This document shows, piece by piece, positions 37,669 through 48,947 of a stretch of DNA of 64,000 bases (within the stretch, counting starts at the first letter, position 1; the number at the start of each line of letters is the position of its first letter). The DNA is from Mycoplasmopsis canis PG 14 (GTDB lineage Bacteria; Bacillota_I; Bacilli_A; Mycoplasmatales; Metamycoplasmataceae). A model generated the notes under the pieces. The model did no database searches. It was not told the DNA's origin and saw only the letters and a program-made list of their open reading frames with translations. The position numbers and the translations under genes are program-made. Where the stretch lies: NCBI RefSeq assembly GCF_001553195.1, contig NZ_CP014281.1:620001-684000 (forward strand). Reading direction: 5' to 3'.

Positions 37669-40600
37669 TTAATCTCTCCTTGACATTGATTTAATAAATC
37701 CTCTAGCACTAACTGCTATACTAAATGAAGCAGCAAGTGTTGTTAAGGCAGCAGCAAAAGCTTGGTTACCTTCAATGTTTCCTGATGATGTTGTTAATTT
37801 GTAAACTCAAGAAATAATAATATCTGTTGAAGCTTCACCAAATGATGTTGATTCTGCGTAGCTTGGGCCTCCACCTGTAAAAATAGAAATTGTTGTAAAG
37901 TTGTTAAATGCTCCTACAAATTGACCAATAAGCATAGGCGCAATTGAAATTAATAATGATGGTAGTGTAAGATATCAGAATAATTGTCTTCCTTTTGCAC
38001 CATCAACTGAACCCGCTTCATAAATATCTTTTGGAATTGATTGTAAGTTTCCTGTAACTAACATGAATATTCAAGCGTAACCAATTCATGTTTGCACAAG
38101 AACAACTAGCACTCTTGCTGTCCCGATTTCGTTAAGTCAGTTCTTAGATTGACTAATAAGTCCCATTCCAAGTAAAATAACGTTAATAACACCTTCATCA
38201 CCACCTCTAAATAAACTTCTGATGAATGTTAGTGTTACGAATGCAGGAATAGCTCATGGAAGAATGTAAATAAGTCTAAATAGTTTTTTAAATCTAATTC
38301 TATGGTTATTTGTTAAAACCGAAATTATGATACCCAATGAAATAGGCAATATTGTCGAAGCAACAGTTCAAACCAATGTTCATAAAATAACTCTTTGCAA
38401 TGATAAAAATAGATTTTGTTCTCTAAATATTCATCATTTTCCTCATTGTTTAAGTCCTACTCAATCAACTGATTGTGCTGGAGCTTCATGTTTGAAACCA
38501 TAGTTTGTGAATGAAACTAAAATAGAAGTAATAACTGGAGTTGCCACAATAAACACCATTAAAATTCATCCTAAAAGAGAAATCATTCAAGGGAATCCGC
38601 TTGTATTTAATCATCTCTTAGTATGAGCTCATTTACTTGGTCTTGATCCATACTCTAGTTGTTTAGCGACTCTATATGCTCCTAATGATGAAACTGTATG
38701 GAATACAGTAATAAACACCATCAAGATAACAGAGATAACACCTCCAAATAAATATATTCTAGCATCAGGGAAGACACCATTTTCAAAGCTATATAAATGG
38801 GCTCCTAGATCACTAAACCCTGGTATACCACCCATTTCTTGTCAATAAAACCCAAATGAAAAAGGAATAATTAATGTTAATGAAATTAATGAAACTAAAC
38901 TCATTAAAATACCTTTTGCATATTGTTTAAAGAAGATTAATTCTGATAGCCCTGGGAATATAAAGTTAAGGAAAGCAGTTAATCAACGTAAGTTTCTCAT
39001 GGTTTCAACAGGTATTGATTTTTGAGCTTCGGTAATTTTACTTTCATAAAGTTTTTTATTGATTTTTGTTTCGGCTAATTCTCTTCAAAATAATGATTTA
39101 AGAATTTCTTTATTAGATTGAATTCTTGATTTTAGTTTTTCTTCATTAATTGCTTCTTTTTTATATATATTAAGTTCAATTAATTTATTTTTATATGCCG
39201 GTTTAGAAATTTCTTTTGATTTAAGTTTTTCTTTTGCTTCTTTTAAATTGTGTTTATGTTCATTAAGAATTTTCTCTTTAGCAGCTTTAAAATCATTTTG
39301 TTCTTTCTTATAAACGCCTTCTTTTTTAAGTTCATCTAATTTAGTGGTTGCTTCAATTTTTTCATAACGATATTTTAATCTTGTTAATCTAGAGTCAATA
39401 AACGCTTCTTTTAATGCCTTAGATTCCTCTTTATTAAAATGTCCTTCATATGTGTATTTTTCACGAGCCAATCCAACAAGATTTTTGTATTGTGATTTAA
39501 TTAATAATTTACCTTCTTTAACAGATCTATAAAAGTTTGTTTTTGTCAAGAAGAATCTAATAGCATTTTGAGCTAACTTACTGTTAAATTTATTTTCTGA
39601 ATAATACTTAGATAATTCATTTTCTTTATTTTGGAGTTCTTCAAAAGAAAGTTTGTTTAAAGAAAAATCAAATTTATTTACTTCAACTTTATGTTTCAAT
39701 AAATAGTTTGTTAAATCTTTATATACTTGTATTCTTGATCTTACTTTTTGAATTTTTAATTCATTTTTGTAATTTGATTTTATTTGTGCTACCTTGCTTT
39801 TAGAACTTTCGATAATAGAATTTGAAATATTATTATTCTTGTTTTCATTAGACTTAATTAGAGATTCTTGTTCTTTAATTTTTGCTAATGCTTCTTTTTT
39901 ACTTATTTTTGCTTGCAATCTTTGTTGTTTTAAATTTTCATTATATTCGTATTCAAGTTTTAAAATCTTTTGTTGAGTTTCTAATTTAATATTTTGTTGT
40001 TCTTTAATAAATAATTCTTTTTGTAATTTGTGAGTTTCGTTATATTGTCTTAATAACTCACTTTTTTTAGCTTGAAGAGATTCTCTTTGCTTTTCTAAAT
40101 TGCTATATATATTTTTAAAGTATTCAGAAATATTTGATGATTCTTTAAATTTATTTACTCAATTTAACTCAATAGGTAATAATAAATGTTCAATTTTAGA
40201 AATATCAAAATCCAAGTCTTTATAATTAGAAATATATAAAAGAATTATGTTGTAAATAGTATATTTTTTAAATAATTCTTGTTCATCAACAAAGGTTCTT
40301 TCTTGTAACTTGTGAATATTTTCAATTTTGTATTCTACTTCATCAGCTGATTTTGTTAATGAATAAACAAAATCTTGTGCATAACTTTGAATATCTTTTT
40401 TACTTTTGTTTAGTTTTTTAATCTCAAACTTCAATAGTGATTCCATTGAATCAAAATATGAAAGTTTTTTGATTGAATCCTTTAGCACTACAACTTTATT
40501 TTTGTATGCTACTTTATGACTTGCTAATTCTCTTTTTAGGTTGTCATTTAATTTTGTTCTTGCTCTTAAGAACAAATCTTTGTCAACCTTTTCTTGAGAC

Positions 40601-40731
40601 TTAATTCTATCATTAGTTCTCATAAAAATGTTTCTTACTTGTTTTTTGTAAGCTTTTAAGTTGTTTACGGAGCTAGGTAAGATACTATCAAAAGATTCGC
40701 CATATCAATTATAAAGTTTTAATTCTTTCAT
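37669..40731 (-). CDS. malF: Sugar ABC transporter permease MalF fused to a ~575-residue coiled coil
   Basis: 1,020 residues; AAGGAG precedes the ATG. The C-terminal part from about residue 580 is MalF-like: a first membrane segment (LTAFLNFIFPGL onward), a periplasm-type loop, then helices with ILPWAIPAFVTLTFIRS and the EAA loop IPKDIYEAGSVDGAKGRQLF. Residues 1 to ~575 are almost pure Lys/Glu/Leu/Asn coiled coil (QAKISKKEALAKIKEQESL) without a signal sequence, so they should lie in the cytosol. Ordinary MalF proteins are about 300-510 residues and lack this. No stop or internal ribosome-binding site separates the parts, so this is one polypeptide. It could scaffold the ATPase or cytoskeleton; that is speculation. 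Confidence 0.92.
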
Positions 40732-40733
40732 AA

Positions 40734-41246
40734 TTATTTGCTCCTTCCTTTATGTATTTTATATAACTCATAGTTGTGGAATTTTCTTTGAATATGGAAT
40801 TGTACTGTCATTCATAATAAATTTAAAATAATTGTTATTGTAATTGCTGATATGATGCTCCCAAACACAATTTGAATGCTTGAAAGTAACTTTGTGCCTT
40901 GGTAAAATGGCATAAATGCAATTGCTGAGAAAACAATTATTCAAGAAATAAGGAATATGTAGCCATATTTTAATTTATGCCTTAAAAGAACAGCATAAAA
41001 CATATAAAAGACAATAACTAGTGTATTCGATAAATATGAAATTAATGTTTTCGTTGCAACTTGTTGCCCTAGTTGAGCTACTTCTTCTTCACTTAAACCA
41101 TGTGTGATTTTTTCATATTCAGATGTTTTAATACCCATTCCAAAGGGTATTAATAGTCAAACAAGTAACGCCACTGTTAGTAGCGCTACTTGTGTTAGTA
41201 TTATATAAAAATTATTTTTATTTATGTGTGATTTGTATTTATACAT
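40734..41246 (-). CDS. Membrane protein between binding protein and MalF genes
   Basis: 170 residues with four predicted helices: FYIILTQVALLTVALLVWLL, a pair around TLISYLSNTLVIVFYMFYAV and YGYIFLISWIIVFSAIAFM, and IISAITITIILNLLWM. The tail is basic. It follows the binding protein by two bases and precedes malF by two bases, so it belongs to the transporter operon. I recognise no family. It may assist the permease; context is the only evidence. Confidence 0.8.
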
Positions 41247-41248
41247 TA

Positions 41249-43657
41249 TTAAAATTCAACTGATGTTGTTGAGTTAGAAACGTTTAATTTTCCAGCAACT
41301 TCGTCAAATTTTTGGCTTAATACATTAGCGATTTCATCAACAAATTTATCGATTGAATCAACTTTTTTCTCAGCCATTTGTTTGTATAATTCGGCATTAC
41401 CAAATGTTTGATCATTCATGAATCCTCAAACAGGTGTGAATTGTGGGTTTGAATTGTCTGGACGTGTTTTTTGTGCTTTAAGAACACCTAACCCACCTTC
41501 AGCAATTGATTGAGTTGATGAAAATACTTTTAATAATTTGTTAAATGTTAATTTCTTTTCAAATTGAGTAATTTTTTCATCAACTTCTTTGAATGTTGCT
41601 TCTTTTCCTGTTACATATTTACTATTTTCATAAATTCCTAAAACAGCTGCTCTAACTTTTGCTGGGTTAAGGTATGTATTTAAGTATAAGCCAACAACTC
41701 TTGTTAAGTTTTCATCTGTTATTGTGGTTTCGTTTTTGCTAAATTCTGAAATAAATTCTTTAGCTTTTGCAAGCACTTCTGATTTAATAGTGTTAATTTT
41801 TTCGCTGTTACCTGCTTTTTTATCTTCTAAAAGAGCATTTGTTAATTTTTGAATTAATGCTTCTTTTTCTTCGCCAGAATCACCATTAGCTCCAAAGATG
41901 AATTTTTCTACTTTTCTCATATGGAAAGCAATTGCACCTTCTTTTAATTCAGCTGCTTTTTCACTTTTTAAAGCGTTTTCTTTTAATAATTGGTTTCCAA
42001 CTAATCATTGTTGGTTATCTGTTGCATCTGCTGCTAATTTACCAACCAAATCATCAACATTAGAAACTCCTAGAATATATGCAACAGTATTTCTTAAAGG
42101 TAAAATATCTAAAACTTCAATACCGTTGTATTCTTCATCTGACAATGCAGATGGTTTTTTAATTTCGTTTTTAAGTTCTGATCCTTTTAATTGGTTGCTC
42201 TCAGCATCTGCAGCTGTTTTATCGTTTTCTGCAGATCATGAGTTTCCTCAATTACCTCTTGTTGCTAATGAAGAGATTTCACTAATTTTTGTTTGAGCAT
42301 CTGTTCTAAGAGCATCATAATCTTTGAATCCTAAAGATTTTGCGAATTCTGTAACTAAATTAAGTTCTGCTTCATTTTCTTTTCTAACATCATCTACAAG
42401 AGCTTGTTGAACTTTTCCAGAAAATGGAATTTTTGAATCTTTTTTAAAGTATTCTTTGTATGAAGATACTTCGAACATTGCTTTAAATAAATCTTTGAAA
42501 GCTTGCTTTCTTTCAGGAGATGAACCATTGTTTCTTGAGTTAATTCCATATGCTCATGCACCTGGACCTTGAAGGTATTCGTTATCATTATCTGTTTTTA
42601 CAACATTGAAGAATGATTGAGCTTTTGCTGATTTTTCAGCGTTTTGAGTATCTCAAGAACCAATAACTGTATAATCTGCTTTTCCACTAGTCATTAAACT
42701 GAAGATTTTTGCTTGAGCATTACCAACATCTTTAGATAAAACTTCTTTTAAATCACCTTGTGTAATACCCTTTTGTCCTCAAACTGTTTTAGAAAAATCT
42801 GATTCTGATTTTAGGTATGCTGCTTCATAAATTGGGTAGAATAATCCAGCCATTACTTTTAAGGCTGATTTAAAGTTATCGTGGTATTGATTAGTTTTAA
42901 TAAATCCTGATGTAATTTTTGCTGTTTTAGCATCAGTATATAAAATTCTTTGCATTAAATTTGTTTTCTTCAAAGTTTCATCATTAGATGTAGTTCTAAT
43001 TTTTTCAAATGCACCTGCTAAAACTCCGTTTCCAAACCAGAAATCTTGGAATCTTAATAATGCTTTTCCTTGTACAACTAATTCTTGTAGTGTGTCAGTA
43101 CTTGCATTTTTTAACTCGTTTGCAGCTTCTGTTTCTGATAACCTTGAAGCTAGAATTAAACCTTCTGTGTTATGTCTAATAGCCATTAATTTAGATTGAG
43201 ATTTACCATCTTTACGACCCCTGATTGTTCCGAATTGTTTCATAAGATCAATTTCTTCTTTTGTTGCACCGATTTTTTGTGCAACTTCTTCAAATAATTC
43301 AGGAATAAAGTCTTCGATATATGCTAATTTTTTAGATTGAGTGAAATCTGTTACACGGTCAGCTGGCATATAAAAGATATCAGCTACATCTTTACTATTA
43401 ATACCTTGAACATTAATGTCTAATGCTCCTCAAACGTCTTTTTGGAATGTTTTAATCTTGAATTTTTTTGCTGATTCTGTTTTTTCGTAAAGTTTAATAA
43501 CTTCGTCATAAAATTCTTTTTGAACCCCATCAACAGCAATGATAATTTCTTTGCTTTCTTCTTTTTGTTTTGATGATGGTGTACATGAAATTGCTGCTGC
43601 AAATGATCCTGCAGTTAATAATCCGACAGCTGGTAAAATAAATTTACTTTTTTTCAT
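41249..43657 (-). CDS. Sugar ABC transporter substrate-binding lipoprotein (MalE-like), unusually long
   Basis: 802 residues. The signal ends in AAAISC with Cys25 lipidated, so the mature protein is tethered to the outer face of the membrane. Residues ~38-330 resemble an extracellular solute-binding protein family 1 fold (KEIIIAVDGVQKEFYDEVIKLYEK; VADIFYMPADRV), and GPGAWAYGINS with a helix after it fits the second lobe. The last ~300 residues are extra relative to typical ~400-residue MalE proteins and are helical, suggesting an added module. Expected ligand is maltodextrin, from the operon. Second gene of the operon, 20 bases after 43678. Confidence 0.88.
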
Positions 43658-43677
43658 TTTGATTTTTTCCTTCTGCG

Positions 43678-44127
43678 TTATTCAAACGCTAATTCATTTT
43701 TTTGATATGCAATAATAAGAAAGATGATTGCAATTGGTGACAATAATAAAAGAGATGATAACGCACCAAAGATAGCAAATATTTTATTAAATTCGGTTTT
43801 CTTTAATATATAGAAAACATGAATTGATAAAACGAAATTAATAATATAAGCAATAAGTAAAACTGATATAAAAATTCTGTTTTCATATGAATTAAATTTT
43901 GTGAAAAGATTTTCATAAAAATTCGTCTCATTACTTATATTTTTTACATCTTTTACAACGTAGAATAATATAATACTAAGAATCATTATTAAAATATTCG
44001 AAAATATCATAAATAAATATTCTAAAATTTTTGGTTTATAACGTCTTTCGACTGGATATTTACCTAAAAATACGTATCTTAACTTCGTTTTAAAAGGAAT
44101 TTTTTTAAAATGAATTTGCTTTTTCAT
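43678..44127 (-). CDS. Membrane protein, first gene of the sugar transporter operon
   Basis: 149 residues with a basic cytosolic N-terminus (KKQIHFKKIPFKTKLRY) and three hydrophobic segments: YLFMIFSNILIMILSIILFYV, IFISVLLIAYIINFVLSIHVF and IFAIFGALSSLLLLSPIAIIF. No family recognised. It heads the operon 44127 to 34808 and is preceded by operator C. As with the other two small membrane proteins of this operon, a role in the importer is inferred from context only. Confidence 0.78.
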   Translation of the reverse strand: MKKQIHFKKIPFKTKLRYVFLGKYPVERRYKPKILEYLFMIFSNILIMILSIILFYVVKDVKNISNETNFYENLFTKFNSYENRIFISVLLIAYIINFVLSIHVFYILKKTEFNKIFAIFGALSSLLLLSPIAIIFLIIAYQKNELAFE

Positions 44128-44159
44128 ATTTCTTAATAATATTTTATCAAAATTGTAAA

Positions 44160-44183
44160 AAAAATGGCTTTTTCGCCATTTTG
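44160..44183 (-). terminator. Hairpin terminator after the lipoprotein amylase gene
   Basis: AAAATGGC pairs with GCCATTTT, followed on the minus strand by a long T run. It lies between operator C and the first transporter gene, so it either ends the amylase transcript or acts as an attenuator if the promoter lies at the operator. Confidence 0.75.
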
Positions 44184-44208
44184 TACACCATAGGTAATGA
44201 TGTTTTAC

Positions 44209-44222
44209 CTTGACTAGTCAAG
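44209..44222. promoter_or_regulatory. Operator C: CTTGACTAGTCAAG
   Basis: A perfect 14-base palindrome, the best match of the TTGA-N4-TCAA family. It abuts the stop codon of the amylase lipoprotein gene and lies about 88 bases before the transporter operon's first gene. Confidence 0.75.
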
Positions 44223-46142
44223 TTACTTTTTCTCTATCAAGAATGCTGCGTATTTACCTATTCCAGTTCCTTTAATAATCTCTCTATTTTCTTTTATATA
44301 GTTTGTGAAATTATCTCCAAAGAACTTTTTCTTGATTTTATATTTTTCACCAAGCATTATTTTAGATTCTTCACTAGTTGATGAAGAATAAATTATTAAA
44401 ATATAAGTTCCATCATCATTTTTTCTTAATGTGGTATTATATTCCGAAAAATCATCTCTGTGTGGCAGAAACTCAACAACTTCATTAATGGCAGGTACAA
44501 CATACTTTGCATCCATTTCACTTAAAGATTTATAGTCTTTTCTTAAAGAAATTAATTGTGAAAGAAGGTTATATGATGATTTCTTATTACTTATAATGCT
44601 TTCAACTGTTCCTTCACCTGTTGATGCTTTAGTTTGAATATGATCGTCAGGATTTCTTTTTTCATAAAAGTTAACATTTTTAGAAACATCTTTTCATCAA
44701 AATGCTTCACGAACATTTACATCTCTCGGTCTTGGAGCACCCTGCATTAGTATTTCATTACCATTGTATAATGTTGGAAGACCCCCTCTTGATAATAACG
44801 AAAATAAAGCTGAAATATATGCATTTCTTTCTTTATCTGTTAATTTATGAGGTTGATCGTTGATTTCATTATCGAAATTTTCGGCTCTAAACTTATTAAT
44901 TCATCTATCCACATCGTGGTTATCTAAAAAAGGTATTCATTCTCTTTTTCTACCATTTTTATCAGTTAATCTATTAATAAGATCAACTTCGTTGTCAGAA
45001 TTCAATATCAAGAATGTTGAGTCTTTTCATCTAGCACCGTCAATTAAGCTACTTAAAGCGACTTCGCCGCTATTATTGAATCAATTGTTTTGCGCATATG
45101 AATCAGAAGAATCACCTCATCATTCTCCAAACATAAATGCATCTAATGATGAACGAGATATTCCGTTTTCTTCTGCCTTTTTATATTCTTCATTCATTTC
45201 TTTTCTGAATTTAGCAAACAATTCTCTCTCTTCACCCTTAGAAGAATTTCCTTTGATTTTGTTTTTTGAATCAAAAATGTGGTAAAAAGCATCATACCTA
45301 AACCCATCAATACCTTTAGCTGCCCAAAATTTATGCATGTTAGTAATTTCTTTAATTACTTCTGGGTTTTTTAAATTTAAATCTGGCATTCCGGCTCAAA
45401 ATTCGCCTACTCACTTTAGATCACTTTTAGGAGGGTTTTTTTCAGGGTTTTTTGCATCATAAACATTTCTAAAAAAATGTCTTATGTCATCTTTTTGCTC
45501 CTTTTCGCCTCCATTAATATTTTTATCGTACATATAATAAAAATTTCTATATTTAGGGTCATTTTGAAGTGCTTTTTGGAACCATGGATGCTCATAAGAT
45601 GTATGATTTATTACAACGTCCATAATAACTCTTATACCTCTTTTATGTGCTTCTATTAAAAATTCATCAAAAGCTTTCATTCCACCTAATTCAGGAGCCA
45701 CATCTGTATAATCAATGACATCATATCCATGATATGATGAAGAGGGGTGAAATGGAGAAAGATATAATGTGTCAATACCTAAATTAGAAAAATAATCCAA
45801 ATTATTTTTTAACCCAATAAAATCACCAATACCGTCATTGTTTCCATCCGCAAATGAATATACAGTTAATTGATACATAACATTTGATCTTTTTAAATCT
45901 TTATTAAAAGGCGCAATGTTTTTAACATTTTTTAACTCATCTTCATATGATAAATTATTTAAGTTATTAGTTTTGATGTAATCAACAAAATTATCATCAC
46001 CTCAATTAAGTAATGTTTTTGACTTTTTTAACTTTTTGTATTCAGTTTCCTTATCAAATTTTTCAGAATTACACGAAATAGTTATAAATGGTAGTGATAA
46101 TAATGGCGCAATACCAAATAAATGTTTTTTTATTTTTTTCAT
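44223..46142 (-). CDS. Secreted alpha-amylase-type GH13 lipoprotein
   Basis: 639 residues. The signal sequence ends in FITISC, with Cys24 as lipidation site, so the enzyme is on the outer surface. GH13 regions: DVVINHTSYEHPWF, GFRYDAFYHIF with the nucleophile, FMFGEWWGD with the acid, and FLDNHDVDRW. It is a paralog of the cytosolic enzyme at 32191. It should cut glycogen or starch near the membrane, giving maltodextrins for the binding lipoprotein encoded just downstream. Its own operator D lies about 50-65 bases before the ATG. The last ~100 residues are probably the C-terminal beta-domain. Confidence 0.94.
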
Positions 46143-46192
46143 AATTCAAATTTTAATTAAATATTTTAAAAAAGAATGTTTAATGTAAATTT

Positions 46193-46206
46193 CTTGATAA
46201 GTCAAG
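46193..46206. promoter_or_regulatory. Operator D: CTTGATAAGTCAAG
   Basis: TTGA-N4-TCAA palindrome about 58 bases upstream of the lipoprotein amylase gene. Both arms extend to a C/G pair, as in operator C. Confidence 0.7.
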
Positions 46207-46546
46207 TACTACTTTAACCACTTCTTAAAGGGCTTAATTTATTGAATTTGTGAAAAATATTTTTTTAAATATTATAGATATATTCATTATATTAATGTTA
46301 ATCTATATGCTTTATAAATGTTGGAAGTACTCACAAAAAATCTTAATTGTTTCAAAAAAACCAAATACAATTCATTTTGCTTTTGGTTTTTTAATTTGAT
46401 TAGATTTTAAATATAAAATAAAAAAGTAAACTAAAAAATATACGTTATTATGCGTACTGAAATATATTGCAATATAATAAAATATGAAAATGTTATCATA
46501 AAATGATATAATTTAAATATTAAGAAAACAATAAAGGATAAATAAC
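46207..46546. other. Intergenic region with hairpin (46355-46392) and promoter of the next lipoprotein
   Basis: AAAAAACCAAA (46355-46365) pairs with TTTGGTTTTTT (46382-46392). A possible 59-codon membrane-peptide frame from a GTG at 46250 to 46429 overlaps this hairpin and lacks a good ribosome-binding site. TATAAT at 46507-46512 and AAAGGA before the ATG at 46547 serve the next gene. Confidence 0.5.
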
Positions 46547-47929
46547 ATGAAAAAGAAATTTTGATCACTATTCGTTTTACCATTTTTCCTATCTGTCGGG
46601 TGTTCTAATAATGAAATAAATACGCATCAAGATAAAAAAGTCATCAATGAAAGTGATGAAATTGTCCATAAATATAAAGTTGATAAACGTTGATATAACT
46701 TATTAAACACTTATTACAAGGATAATTTTGATAATAAAGAAAAATTGCAATATCTTTCAAATGATCAATCATGGGTAATTATAAGAATATTAATACACCC
46801 TTTATACAGTTTAGATTACAAAAAAATTGTTGAGAATTTTTTAGATAATATTAATCCAAATGAATTAAAAGACTTTAACACAGAATCGCTTAAACTTAAT
46901 TATCTAATTTATATTTGAAAAACACTTTCGTTTAACTCCGAAATTAAAAGTGAACCATTTCAGTTTGATACTTTTGATTCAGATAACGTTACAAAAATAA
47001 ATAGAGAAAAGCTAGACATTGATTCTATTGCGAGGCAAATTTTAGATAATAAAGATAAAGAAAGAACATTATTAGAAAATAGTTACGCACCTTTTTTATT
47101 TGAGAGCATTAGACACAACTCAGACTACACGGATGATTATTTATATAATGATTACGACTCATTTAAAAAACACCCATATGACTTTGAAAAATTTTGGTTC
47201 CATATCTTGTATAACCATAAGGTGGGACCTTTCTCCGAAATAGTTGAAACAAATTCTGTAGATGAAGGTAGAGAATTTATTAATAGCTCTACATATAGAG
47301 CTTTTTCTGAGTTATGAAATTATAAGCTATCAGATGATGAAAATATAAATAATGTCTTATTTAATATTTATAATAAAGGAGAGTTTCTTTCAATAAAAAA
47401 TGTAAACACAATTAATCATGAATCAGCAAAAGAAAATGAAATAAATATAATATTTAATTCGAATCAAGAATTAAATATTAAAGAAAAATTTAGCATAGAA
47501 ACTAAAGAAATAATTTTAAATAATGAATTTCTTATACGAATAATTAATATTATTGAAAAACCTAAATTACACACCTTTGGAGAATTTAGAAACATTTATC
47601 AATTAAATAATAGAAAATGATTTACTAATACAAAACCTTCCGAAAATAAAGATTATAAATATATAATTAATACTAAAAAGATATTTACTAAAGATCATTC
47701 TAATCTAAAAAAAATTTATTTAGTGAAAAATGATAATATTTTTACTTATTCTCATAACTCATCATATCCATTCATGTTAAAAAAGTTTATTAAATATTAT
47801 TACGAAAAGTATGACATTAAGGAAAATTCATTAGTGTTATCTTTAGATGATTTTTTTCCAAAATTAAAAAATGCTCAAGAGTATGAAAAATTATTGTATA
47901 CGTTTATAATAAAAGTTAATAACTGATAA
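46547..47929 (+). CDS. Lipoprotein of unknown function
   Basis: 460 residues. The signal ends in FFLSVGC, with Cys19 as lipidation site. The mature protein is rich in Asn, Lys, Tyr and Phe, with no motif I recognise; the middle has several conserved-looking aromatic runs (FEKFWFHILYNH). It ends with a TGA Trp immediately before TAA. It stands alone between the glucan block and the fructose operon, with its own TATAAT box and a terminator shared with fruK. Surface exposed; function unknown. Confidence 0.85.
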
Positions 47930-47982
47930 TTTCTTTTTCCTTATAAAACTCATAGTTTTAAACCTATACATTTTATTAGAAC

Positions 47983-48016
47983 AAAAAAACATTTAGGATT
48001 ATCTAAATGTTTTTTT
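47983..48016. terminator. Bidirectional terminator between lipoprotein gene and fruK
   Basis: AAAAAACATTTAG pairs with CTAAATGTTTTTT around a six-base loop, with T runs on both strands. Confidence 0.85.
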
Positions 48017-48024
48017 GTTATTTT

Positions 48025-48945
48025 TTATTTCTTTAATTCTAATTTTTCTACTTTTACATTTTCTAAGTATTTTTGAGTTTTGAACAAATCACCGACTCAC
48101 TCAGAAGCAACAGTCCCCATTGCTGCTGAATTAGAAAGTTTGAAAGATTCATTTGCATTATTACTTTTTAAATAATTTGCACTAAAAATAGAAATCATTG
48201 TGTCACCTGCACCTGTTGAAGAAACAACATTAATAGGCTTAATTATGCTTGCTTTGAATATTTCATTTTGATCAGTTAATAAATATGAACCGTTTTTATC
48301 CATAGAAACTATAACGTTTTTTGCGCCTAGTTCTTGTATTTCTTTCATGCTATTAATTAAGTCATTTTCGCTTTTAATTTGAACTTGTAAATTTCTTTGT
48401 AATTCGTCAATATTAGGTTTAACAACAAAAGGTTTAAATGATAAGAATTCTTTAAATTTAGATGAGTCTACATCTATAACAAAATTCACTTTATTCTTAT
48501 TTAAAATATTTAGTATGTCAAATAAAAATTCTTCATCACTAATTCCCATTATTAATAAAATATCTTGAGAAGTTAATTTATTTAGTTTTTCAGAAATTTG
48601 TGATTTTAAATTTGAGTTTAAAACGGTTCTAGGTCCATTTAATTCAAAAGAATTTTGAGCACCATAATATTTAATATTAATTCTAGTTTTCTCAGGATGA
48701 TCAATATTTTGTATTTTTACATTTTCTTTTTCAAAAATTTCTTTAAAAGAATCTAATGTATTTTTATCAAAAACGCTTAAAGCAATATTATTAAAACCAT
48801 GTCTTTCAAGAATAACAGATGCGTTTATACCCTTACCACCTGGTAAAAGCATAAAATCTTTGTATCTATTAACTTCTTCTAATTCAAACTTATCTGATTT
48901 AATTAATAAGTCACTAGAAGGAGATAAAGTTAATGTATAAATCAT
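48025..48945 (-). CDS. fruK: 1-phosphofructokinase
   Basis: 306 residues, PfkB/ribokinase family. The GGKGINAS substrate motif lies near residues 36-43, and VVSSTGAGDTMISIF near the C-terminus carries the catalytic Asp and anion hole. It phosphorylates fructose 1-phosphate to fructose 1,6-bisphosphate. It begins two bases after the fructose PTS gene ends, the standard fruA-fruK pairing, and connects fructose import to glycolysis. Tagatose-6-phosphate kinase is an alternative but the PTS neighbour favours FruK. Confidence 0.93.
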
Positions 48946-48947
48946 AA

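Noticed and set aside
46250-46429. 59-codon membrane-peptide frame from GTG
   Set aside because: It has one plausible membrane helix, but no good ribosome-binding site and no ATG at the start, and it overlaps a hairpin that looks like a terminator.
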